64,000 nt of DNA from Aliivibrio sifiae (GTDB lineage Bacteria > Pseudomonadota > Gammaproteobacteria > Enterobacterales > Vibrionaceae), in NCBI RefSeq assembly GCF_002954715.1, contig NZ_MSCP01000004.1, positions 1 through 64,000 of the forward strand, read 5' to 3'. Made by a program: the position numbers and the translations under genes. The notes beneath the pieces are model-generated. The model searched no databases, was not told where the DNA came from, and saw only the letters and a program-made list of their open reading frames with translations. This document shows positions 57,044 to 64,000 of this stretch, in pieces (within the stretch, counting starts at the first letter, position 1; every line of letters starts with the position of its first letter).

Positions 57044-59086
57044 TTACGCACCAATACCTGCATGACGTAACATTGCATCCACTTGCGGCTCACGACCACG
57101 GAAACGTTTGAACAGTTCCATTGGCTCTTCACTGCCGCCCATTTCAAGAATATTATTCAAGAAGCTTTGGCCCGTTTCTGTATTAAAAATGCCTTCATCT
57201 TCAAAACGAGAGAACGCATCGGCTGATAATACTTCTGCCCATAGGTAGCTGTAATAACCCGCACCGTAACCGCCCGCAAAAATATGACCGAAGCTGTGAG
57301 AGAAACGGTTCCACTCAACACTTGGTAATACCGCCACTTTCGCTTTTACTTCAGCTAGCGTTTCTAATACTTTTGCACCTAAATCAGGATCGTAATTTGT
57401 GTGCAGCGTGAAATCGAACATGCCGAATTCTAGTTGACGCAAAATAAACATCGCTGATTGGAAGTTTTTCGCAGCAAGCATTTTATCTAGCATCTCTTTT
57501 GGTAGCGGCTCACCCGTTTCATAGTGACCAGAGATAAACGCCAACGCTTCCTCTTCATAACACCAGTTTTCTAAGAACTGACTTGGCAATTCAACCGCAT
57601 CCCAAGGCACGCCATTGATACCAGACACTGACGCAACATCAATTTGCGTTAGCATGTGGTGAATACCGTGACCAAATTCGTGGAATAGTGTTACCACTTC
57701 ATCATGAGTAAACAATGCAGGCTTACCACCAACAGGCTTACTGAAGTTACAGGTTAGGTACGCCACTGGCGTTTGTAGTTCACCATTTTCAGTAATACGA
57801 CGCACACGACACTCGTCCATCCATGCGCCACCACGTTTGTGCTCACGCGCGTATAAATCTAGATAGAAGCTACCACGCAATATATTGGTAGAATCAAAGA
57901 TATCAAAGAAACGCACTGACTCATGCCATACGTCAACGCCTTCACGTTCAACCACTGTCATACCAAATAGACGGTTTAAGACCTCAAATAGGCCAGATAC
58001 TGCTTTTGATTCAGGGAAGTAAGGACGTAGTTCTTCATCAGAGATTTGGTACAGCTTTTGTTTTAGCTTTTCTGAGTAATAAGTCACATCCCACAGATCT
58101 AACTCATCAATATCAAACTCTTCTTTTACAAATGCTTTTAGCTCTTCAACTTCGCGCTCACCTTGTGGTTTCGCTTTAGCCGCTAAATCATTTAAAAAGC
58201 CCAGAACTTGCGTTGGGCTTTCTGCCATTTTTGTCGCTAATGATTTTTCACTATAAGAAGCAAAACCCAATAAACGTGATACTTCATGACGAAGTTGTAG
58301 CTCTTCAGAAATTAAATCAGTGTTATCCCACTTACCGGCATTTGGACCGCGATCCGATGCACGAGTCACGAACGCTTCATAAATTTCACGACGCAGTGGT
58401 TTATTATCAGCATAAGTCATGATTGGAATGTACGATGGCATTTCTAGTGTCAGTAACCAACCGTCTAACTCTTTCGCTTCTGCCGCGGCTTTTGCTGCTG
58501 CCATTGCTGATTCTGGTAACCCTGATAATTCAGCTTCATCAGTAATGTGTTTTGACCAACCCATGGTTGCATCAAGCACATTATTGCTGAAATTTGAGCT
58601 TAATTCTGAAGTACGCTTACTGATCTCACCGTAACGCTTTTGTTGATCAGCAGGTAAACCAATGCCTGATAATTCAAAATCACGCAGCTCATCAATGATT
58701 GTTTTTTGTTGAGCTTGAGATAAGGTTACAAACGCCTCGCTCTCTTTAATTGATTTATACGCTTCGTACAGTCCTTTATTTTGACCAACCCATGTACCGT
58801 ACTCAGATAATGCAGGTAAACACGCTTCATACGCTTCGCGTAATTCTTCACTGTTTTGCACTGAATTCAAATGACTCACTGGTGACCAAATACGACTTAG
58901 ACGATCATCGGTTTCTGCTAGAGGAATAATAATACTCTCCCAACTTGGAGCCGCGTCAGACGCCAATACTTCTTCCACTTTAGCGCGACAATCAGCAATG
59001 GCTTGTTCTACCGCTGGCTGAATGTGTTCAGGCTTAATTTGAGAAAACAGCGGTAAATCAGTAAAGGTAAGTAACGGATTAGACAT
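57044..59086 (-). CDS. prlC: Oligopeptidase A
   Basis: The 680-aa cytoplasmic M3 zinc metallopeptidase degrades signal peptides and other short peptides. The zinc motif is HEFGH with His469, Glu470 and His473, the numbering of E. coli OpdA. The ATG at 59086 has AAAGGA 6 bases upstream, whereas the earlier ATG at 59092 would touch it. Confidence 0.96.
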   Translation of the reverse strand: MSNPLLTFTDLPLFSQIKPEHIQPAVEQAIADCRAKVEEVLASDAAPSWESIIIPLAETDDRLSRIWSPVSHLNSVQNSEELREAYEACLPALSEYGTWVGQNKGLYEAYKSIKESEAFVTLSQAQQKTIIDELRDFELSGIGLPADQQKRYGEISKRTSELSSNFSNNVLDATMGWSKHITDEAELSGLPESAMAAAKAAAEAKELDGWLLTLEMPSYIPIMTYADNKPLRREIYEAFVTRASDRGPNAGKWDNTDLISEELQLRHEVSRLLGFASYSEKSLATKMAESPTQVLGFLNDLAAKAKPQGEREVEELKAFVKEEFDIDELDLWDVTYYSEKLKQKLYQISDEELRPYFPESKAVSGLFEVLNRLFGMTVVEREGVDVWHESVRFFDIFDSTNILRGSFYLDLYAREHKRGGAWMDECRVRRITENGELQTPVAYLTCNFSKPVGGKPALFTHDEVVTLFHEFGHGIHHMLTQIDVASVSGINGVPWDAVELPSQFLENWCYEEEALAFISGHYETGEPLPKEMLDKMLAAKNFQSAMFILRQLEFGMFDFTLHTNYDPDLGAKVLETLAEVKAKVAVLPSVEWNRFSHSFGHIFAGGYGAGYYSYLWAEVLSADAFSRFEDEGIFNTETGQSFLNNILEMGGSEEPMELFKRFRGREPQVDAMLRHAGIGA

Positions 59087-59238
59087 ATTCATTCCTTTTC
59101 TATTTTTCGTTTTTAGGATCGGCTTATCCCTTAAAGATGGTGCTTAATGGATAAAATTTCAATGGCTGATGCAAGAGTACACACATTGAGCTATAAACTT
59201 GGGTATAATCATGTGATTCCAATAGTGAGAGTTCATCC

Positions 59239-60078
59239 ATGCTAAGTTATCGTCACAGTTTTCATGCAGGCAACCATGCCGATGTGGTTAAACACATTGT
59301 ACAAAGCCTTATCCTTGATTCATTAACGCAAAAAGATAAGCCATTTGTTTATCACGACACCCACTCAGGGGTTGGTCGTTACGACTTAACGCATGAATGG
59401 TCTGAAAAAACCGGCGAATACAAGCAAGGTATCGCTCGCATCTGGGAGCAAACTGATCTTCCTGAAGAGATCACAAGCTACCTAAATGCCATCACTGAAT
59501 TAAACGACGGTGAAGAACTGCGTTACTACCCAGGCTCACCACGTGTTGGTCGTGCTCACCTGCGTCGTCAAGACCGCATGGTATTAACCGAGCTTCACCC
59601 TGCCGATCACCCTCTGCTTGAGCAAGAGTTCCACCGTGATCGCCAAGTGTCTATTTATAAAGAAGACGGCTTTGCACGATTAAAAGCAAGTCTTCCACCA
59701 AAAGAGCGCCGAGGATTAGTCCTAATCGACCCACCTTATGAGCTTGCAAAAGAATATTACGATGTCGTTAACGCTATTGGCCAAAGCCACAAGCGCTGGG
59801 CAACAGGCATTTATGCGATTTGGTATCCAGTGGTTAATCGTTGTGACATCGACGATATGATTAAAGGACTTAAAAAATTAGATATCCGTAACATTCTACA
59901 AATTGAGTTGGGTGTTTCTGCAGATACTAACGAGCGTGGCATGACAGCATCTGGCATGATCGTCATTAACCCACCGTGGAAATTAGAAAGCCAAATGAAC
60001 ACTATTTTGCCTTTCTTAAAAGAAGCAATTGCACCAGCAACAGGTCACTTTAAAGTTGAGTGGATTGTTCCAGAATAA
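59239..60078 (+). CDS. rlmJ: 23S rRNA (adenine(2030)-N6)-methyltransferase
   Basis: The 279-aa SAM-dependent methyltransferase modifies A2030. MLSYRHSFHAGNHADVVKH is the family start, and the catalytic N6-adenine motif is IDPPYE. It diverges from prlC and precedes gor, the order known in E. coli relatives. Confidence 0.95.
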   Translation: MLSYRHSFHAGNHADVVKHIVQSLILDSLTQKDKPFVYHDTHSGVGRYDLTHEWSEKTGEYKQGIARIWEQTDLPEEITSYLNAITELNDGEELRYYPGSPRVGRAHLRRQDRMVLTELHPADHPLLEQEFHRDRQVSIYKEDGFARLKASLPPKERRGLVLIDPPYELAKEYYDVVNAIGQSHKRWATGIYAIWYPVVNRCDIDDMIKGLKKLDIRNILQIELGVSADTNERGMTASGMIVINPPWKLESQMNTILPFLKEAIAPATGHFKVEWIVPE

Positions 60079-60086
60079 AAAATAAG

Positions 60087-60190
60087 GGTTCAGGCCGGTC
60101 GCAAGCTCCCTCAAAGGATTCAGGAAAAGCAGATAGCATTGCTCAGTTTTATCTCCTTCCTGAAACCTGCAAGCGAAGCGACCTGAAACC
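60087..60190. repeat. Structured dyad element downstream of rlmJ
   Basis: The arms GGTTCAGGCCGGTCGC and GCGACCTGAAACC are imperfect inverted copies enclosing further self-complementary pieces (CAGGAA/TTCCTG, AGATAGCATTGCT). The strong predicted fold and its G/C content unlike the surroundings suggest a dispersed intergenic repeat. Copy number cannot be tested from this window. Confidence 0.5.
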
Positions 60191-60250
60191 TAGTAGACCT
60201 TGAAAAAGAAAAATTTGGTCGCATTTCATACATAGTATGTAAAAAAATTA

Positions 60251-60412
60251 ATACCAATGTAATTAATTAGATGAACTATTTCTTACGCAGGAAAATCACT
60301 TAAGAGTAAGGCAAAAATTCTTATAAGTAGCAATTCTACAATAATAATTTTTAACGCAACTATTAAGTGATTTAACCAGTAATAATGGTCAGATAATTAT
60401 TGGAATTGGTAT
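60251..60412. mobile_element. MITE-like inverted-repeat element upstream of gor
   Basis: A 162-base element starts ATACCAAT and ends ATTGGTAT. Its two halves are imperfect inverted copies; the inner stem AAATCACTTAA/TTAAGTGATTT (60293-60303 with 60363-60373) is perfect. It encodes nothing. The layout fits a small non-autonomous element. It ends 22 bases before the gor start, so it probably supplies or displaces the gor promoter. Confidence 0.6.
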
Positions 60413-60434
60413 AACACTTATTGGAGAGAAAGTA

Positions 60435-61790
60435 ATGGCTACGCATTTTGATTATATCTGTATCGGCGGTGGTTCTGGCGGTATCGCATCAGCAAACCGT
60501 GCGGCTATGCACGGCGCAAAAGTTGCTCTTATTGAAGCGCAAGAGCTTGGCGGCACTTGTGTAAACGTAGGTTGTGTTCCTAAGAAAGTGATGTGGCATG
60601 GTGCACAAGTTGCTGAAGCGATTAACTTATACGCTGAAGATTACGGCTTTGATGTTGAACTAAAAAAATTCAACTGGAGCAAAATGGTTGAAAACCGCCA
60701 AGCTTACATTGGTCGTATTCATGAATCTTACGATCGCGTTCTTGGTAACAATAAAATCAATGTAATTAAAGGTTTCGCTAAGTTTGTAGACGCAAACACT
60801 GTTGAAGTTAATGGCGAACACTACACTGCGGATCATATTCTTATTGCTGTTGGTGGTCGTCCATCAATCCCAAATATTCCAGGTGCTGAACACGGTATCG
60901 ATTCAAACGGTTTCTTTGAACTAATGGAGCAACCAAAACGTGTTGCGGTTATTGGTGCAGGTTACATTGCGGTTGAAATCGCTGGTGTTCTTCATTCTCT
61001 AGGCACTGAAACTCACCTATTCTGCCGTAAAGAATCTCCTCTTCGTAGCTTTGACCCAATGATCATCGATACGCTAGTTGAAGTGATGAACACAGAAGGC
61101 CCAACTCTTCATACTCACTCTGTACCAAAAGAAGTAGTGAAAGAAGCGGATGGCAGCCTAACACTTCACCTAGAAAATGGTGAAACACAAAACGTTGATA
61201 CGCTAATTTGGGCAATTGGTCGTCACCCTGCGACTGATGCTATCAACCTAGAAAAAACAGGCGTTGCTACTAACGATCGCGGTTACATCAAAGTTGATGA
61301 ATACCAAGAAACTAACGTGAAAGGCATCTACTGTGTAGGTGACATCATGGAAGGCGGTATTGAGCTAACTCCTATCGCAGTTAAAGCGGGGCGTTTATTG
61401 TCTGAGCGTCTATTCAACGGTCAAACAAACGCAAAAATGGACTACACATTAGTTCCTACTGTTGTATTTAGCCACCCACCGATTGGCACGATTGGTCTTA
61501 CTGAACAAGAAGCTGACGAGCAATACGGCAAAGACAACGTAAAAGTGTACACATCAGGCTTCACTGCAATGTACACAGCGGTAACTAAGCACCGTCAACC
61601 TTGTAAAATGAAACTAGTTTGTGCGGGTGAAGACGAGAAAGTCGTTGGCCTACACGGTATCGGTTTCACAGTTGATGAAATGATCCAAGGTTTTGCAGTA
61701 GCAATGAAGATGGGCGCAACTAAGGCTGATTTCGATGCAGTTGTTGCTATCCACCCAACAGGTTCTGAAGAATTTGTTACTATGAGATAG
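60435..61790 (+). CDS. gor: Glutathione reductase
   Basis: The 451-aa FAD disulfide reductase keeps glutathione reduced with NADPH. The redox disulfide is Cys42-Cys47 in [16 protein letters not shown] motif [15 protein letters not shown] motif [13 protein letters not shown] and catalytic His440-Glu445 in HPTGSEEF are present. GGAGAGAAAGTA precedes the ATG. The upstream region is dominated by a repeat element. Confidence 0.97.
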   Translation: MATHFDYICIGGGSGGIASANRAAMHGAKVALIEAQELGGTCVNVGCVPKKVMWHGAQVAEAINLYAEDYGFDVELKKFNWSKMVENRQAYIGRIHESYDRVLGNNKINVIKGFAKFVDANTVEVNGEHYTADHILIAVGGRPSIPNIPGAEHGIDSNGFFELMEQPKRVAVIGAGYIAVEIAGVLHSLGTETHLFCRKESPLRSFDPMIIDTLVEVMNTEGPTLHTHSVPKEVVKEADGSLTLHLENGETQNVDTLIWAIGRHPATDAINLEKTGVATNDRGYIKVDEYQETNVKGIYCVGDIMEGGIELTPIAVKAGRLLSERLFNGQTNAKMDYTLVPTVVFSHPPIGTIGLTEQEADEQYGKDNVKVYTSGFTAMYTAVTKHRQPCKMKLVCAGEDEKVVGLHGIGFTVDEMIQGFAVAMKMGATKADFDAVVAIHPTGSEEFVTMR

Positions 61791-61813
61791 TCTATTTTTA
61801 GACTGTTTTAAAT

Positions 61814-61853
61814 AAAAACGCCGCCAATAGTTAATATTGGCGGCGTTTTTTTT
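61814..61853. terminator. Bidirectional terminator gor/scsC
   Basis: A 16-base perfect stem AAAAACGCCGCCAATA/TATTGGCGGCGTTTTT with a five-base loop lies between convergent genes. Confidence 0.93.
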
Positions 61854-61891
61854 ATTGAATCATGTTTAATTCAATTAAACAGTTAATGGCA

Positions 61892-62620
61892 TTACTTACC
61901 CGATTTTTCTGCGATTTTAACTTCAACCATTGGCGCTAATTTTTCATAAGGTAAATACCCCGGAAGAAGTTGACCATCGATCAACATAGCAGGCGTCCCT
62001 CGCACACCTAAGTCCGTAAATAGTTGGTAGTTCTTCGCCACCATATCTTTCACTTCGTTATTAGTTGATACGTATTTTTCTGCACCATTTGCTTTAGCGA
62101 CCTTCATAATAGAGCGCATATTGTGAATTCCCGGTTTACTTAATAAGGTCTCATTGATCTTATTAAATTTCTGAGGGCTTTCTTTCCATACTCTCATTGC
62201 AAAGGTTGCCGAGTTCGTCGGATTTGAACCCTCTTTAAGTGGCACATAAATGTTTATAACTTTAAGGTCATCAGGATGCTCATCGACCAATTTCATTAAA
62301 ACTGGATCTAATTTTTTACACCACGGGCAACTTAAATCAGTTAACACCACAATAGTTAGCTTGGGATCTTTGGCGCCAAACGACGGAAGGTCTGGATTGT
62401 TGTACATATAATCATGATAATCCGCCAATGTTTTTTGATAGTTACCTTGTTGAACAATATACATCGCTAAACTTTCATGAAGACTATCAATAATCGTAGG
62501 ATTTCCTTTAAGCATCTCATTAATATCTTCAATTTTCTCTGACTGAGTCATTGCAGAAGCAAAAGGAGAAAATAAGCATGCCATTACCAGTGTTGTGATT
62601 AATTTCGTTTTAAATTTCAT
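61892..62620 (-). CDS. ScsC-like periplasmic thiol oxidoreductase
   Basis: A 242-aa DsbA-fold protein with signal peptide (ends near ASA), an N-terminal helical stretch (about 25-75) like the oligomerisation segment of ScsC, redox motif Cys98-Pro-Trp-Cys101 and cis-Pro loop RGTPAMLID. It is the last gene of an scsB-scsD-scsC-like run. In Salmonella ScsC protects periplasmic proteins under copper stress. The ATG at 62620 is chosen over a GTG two codons upstream. Confidence 0.8.
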   Translation of the reverse strand: MKFKTKLITTLVMACLFSPFASAMTQSEKIEDINEMLKGNPTIIDSLHESLAMYIVQQGNYQKTLADYHDYMYNNPDLPSFGAKDPKLTIVVLTDLSCPWCKKLDPVLMKLVDEHPDDLKVINIYVPLKEGSNPTNSATFAMRVWKESPQKFNKINETLLSKPGIHNMRSIMKVAKANGAEKYVSTNNEVKDMVAKNYQLFTDLGVRGTPAMLIDGQLLPGYLPYEKLAPMVEVKIAEKSGK

Positions 62621-62642
62621 ATTCACTGTCCAAATTTATTCG

Positions 62643-63140
62643 TTAAATAAGTGATAAGCGAGCAAGTAAGCCCGGAGGTGTTGTTATCCCCGTGGTGATA
62701 TTTTTTATCTCGCCTTTATCGATAATGACGATCGTTGGGGTTACTCGAATACCCCACGTTCTTGAAATATCACCGTACGTATCATTAATGTTGGTGAAGG
62801 TATAATTATGAGATGCCATGTAGCCAGATACTCTTCTGTCTTCTCCTGAACTTGTACTTATTCCTACAACTTGATAAGAGTCACTGAACCAATTAATCGT
62901 TGGCGTCACAAATCGACACGCTGCACACCACGTCGCCCAAAAGTAAACGATGACTGGTTTCTTTTGACTCATAGCAATGACATCAATAACCTCTCCGGTA
63001 GCACTTATCCCCTCAAGAATAGGGGCGGTATTAACTGGCATATCTTTGGTTCTCCATGCATCAACAGCAATGCTAAGAACAATGATCACAACAAGATAAA
63101 TAAGTGTCTCTTTACCCCAACGTTTCATTTTCTTTCTCAT
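62643..63140 (-). CDS. ScsD-like membrane-anchored thioredoxin (TlpA family)
   Basis: A 165-aa protein with one N-terminal membrane helix (about 12-28) and a TlpA-type thioredoxin domain, redox motif WATWCAACRF with Cys72 and Cys75, and cis-Pro in RVTPTIVII. It overlaps the scsB-like gene by one base, so the two are coupled, and lies 22 bases before the ScsC-like gene. Confidence 0.82.
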   Translation of the reverse strand: MRKKMKRWGKETLIYLVVIIVLSIAVDAWRTKDMPVNTAPILEGISATGEVIDVIAMSQKKPVIVYFWATWCAACRFVTPTINWFSDSYQVVGISTSSGEDRRVSGYMASHNYTFTNINDTYGDISRTWGIRVTPTIVIIDKGEIKNITTGITTPPGLLARLSLI

Positions 63141-64000
63141 TACTGCTTACTTCCCGCTTTTTTAATCGCGTCCATAACGACTTTTTCATTCAAAATAACC
63201 GGAAGTTCGATGCCATTTGGCGCACTAGGGCCATAAACCACGTTAAATGGCACACCAAATCGGCCATGCTCTTGCAAATAAGTGGTAATCTCTTCACTAG
63301 GTACTGTCCAGTCTCCTTGCATGGCAATAACATTGGTGCTGTTTAACTCGCTATAAACCGGCTCTTGAAGCAACACTCCAATTTTGTTCGCCTTACACGT
63401 CACACACCAATCAGCGGTAACATCAACAAATACCACTTTCCCTTCATCGACATATTGCTGAATAGATTCACTCGATAAGGGGACCCATTGAGGTTCAGCA
63501 GGAAGGAGAACCGTTGAGGTCATACTGTCTATCACGGTGCCAAAACCAAACGTGACCGCAAATAAAATACTCAACCATCCCGCCGCTTTCTTACTGTGAA
63601 CTTGAACGGTTCGCAGTAAAATTACACCTCCCGCTATCACTGCAATACCATAAATCCAAAGTTCAGGTAGATGATTAGAAAGTAAATTCAACAACCAAAT
63701 ACTGGTAACTAACATCATTCCACCAAAGAGATATTTCAGCTTACTCATCCATGGTCCGGGTTTTGGTAACGAAAGAGCTATAGATGGGAAGATAGCAACC
63801 AATATCCACGGAGACGCCATACCAAGCGCTAACGCGGTGAATATGCCATACATGGTTGGAATATTTGTTGCTAAGGCAAAAGCAACGGCTGTACCTAAGA
63901 AAGGCGCAGAGCAAGGAGTAGAAAGTAAGGTAGCAAACATTCCTTGAATAAAGTGACCAAAATAGGAGTTATTCCCTTTTGATGCTATCCAAGTATTTGT
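63140..64000 (-). CDS. ScsB/DsbD-like thiol:disulfide reductase, 5' part outside the window
   Basis: The open frame continues through the right edge: the codons beyond the first internal ATG read SYFGHFIQG, in line with the DsbD/ScsB membrane domain. Visible are TPCSAPFLG with a membrane-domain Cys, six or more helices and a C-terminal thioredoxin domain with DWCVTCKANK. It would pass electrons from cytoplasmic thioredoxin to the periplasmic partners encoded next. 286 residues are in the window. Confidence 0.85.
   Translation of the reverse strand, partial: TNTWIASKGNNSYFGHFIQGMFATLLSTPCSAPFLGTAVAFALATNIPTMYGIFTALALGMASPWILVAIFPSIALSLPKPGPWMSKLKYLFGGMMLVTSIWLLNLLSNHLPELWIYGIAVIAGGVILLRTVQVHSKKAAGWLSILFAVTFGFGTVIDSMTSTVLLPAEPQWVPLSSESIQQYVDEGKVVFVDVTADWCVTCKANKIGVLLQEPVYSELNSTNVIAMQGDWTVPSEEITTYLQEHGRFGVPFNVVYGPSAPNGIELPVILNEKVVMDAIKKAGSKQ

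Noticed and set aside
1-64000. CRISPR arrays, tRNA genes, transposases, prophage or defence islands
   Set aside because: No regularly spaced repeats, cloverleaf sequences or matching coding regions were seen. The only mobile-type signals are the two non-coding elements before gor.

Overview
The window looks like the primary chromosome of a Vibrionaceae bacterium, most probably an Aliivibrio close to A. fischeri. The reasons are low-GC DNA with many A/T-ending codons, Vibrio-type gene orders (rrn promoter - RRM protein - murI - btuB - trmA; lexA - plsB; glpG-glpE-rpoH-ftsXEY; an uninterrupted gspC-N cluster), and protein sequences that read as Vibrio orthologues. The species is inferred. No prophage, integron, transposase, CRISPR array or tRNA gene was seen.

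Layout. 1-560: tandem leftward rRNA promoters P1/P2 and a boxA leader; the 16S gene lies off the left edge. 568-5966: a membrane-tethered RRM protein, murI, a DUF71 PP-loop ATPase, btuB under a cobalamin riboswitch, and trmA. 6068-12136: yijD-fabR, sthA, dinF, a Fur-box-preceded methyltransferase and lexA with two perfect SOS boxes. 12137-17812: plsB, ubiA-ubiC, a FliL-like secreted protein, glpG-glpE. 17813-22171: an intergenic cluster of seven DnaA-box-like sites, then rpoH and ftsX-ftsE-ftsY. 22242-28128: rsmD-yhhL, yhgN, yecH, an A-rich gap ending in an unannotated 26-codon membrane-peptide gene, a HEPN-like membrane protein, yhhM and recG. 28208-30283: nfuA with an IscR-like site, cysQ, nudE. 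30293-41677: the complete type II secretion operon gspC to gspN, read leftward. 41954-45301: hslR with a sigma-32-like promoter, hslO, pckA. 45479-50890: an AsmA-like protein, an EAL-HDOD protein, pldB-yigL. 51059-55409: lptM-lysA-dapF-DUF484-xerC, with cyaY diverging. 55536-60078: an M48 lipoprotein peptidase, prlC, rlmJ. 60087-60412: two repeat-like structured elements. 60435-64000: gor and an scsB-scsD-scsC-like thiol-redox operon whose first gene runs off the right edge.

Themes. Most of the window is housekeeping core: envelope and division (ftsEX, ftsY, plsB, murI), stress control (rpoH, lexA, hslR, hslO), thiol redox (gor, scs, glpE) and protein export (T2SS). Novelty lies mainly between genes: the DnaA-box cluster between rpoH and glpE, the 26-aa membrane peptide, the Fur-like sites that separate lexA from the methyltransferase-dinF pair, and the repeat elements before gor.
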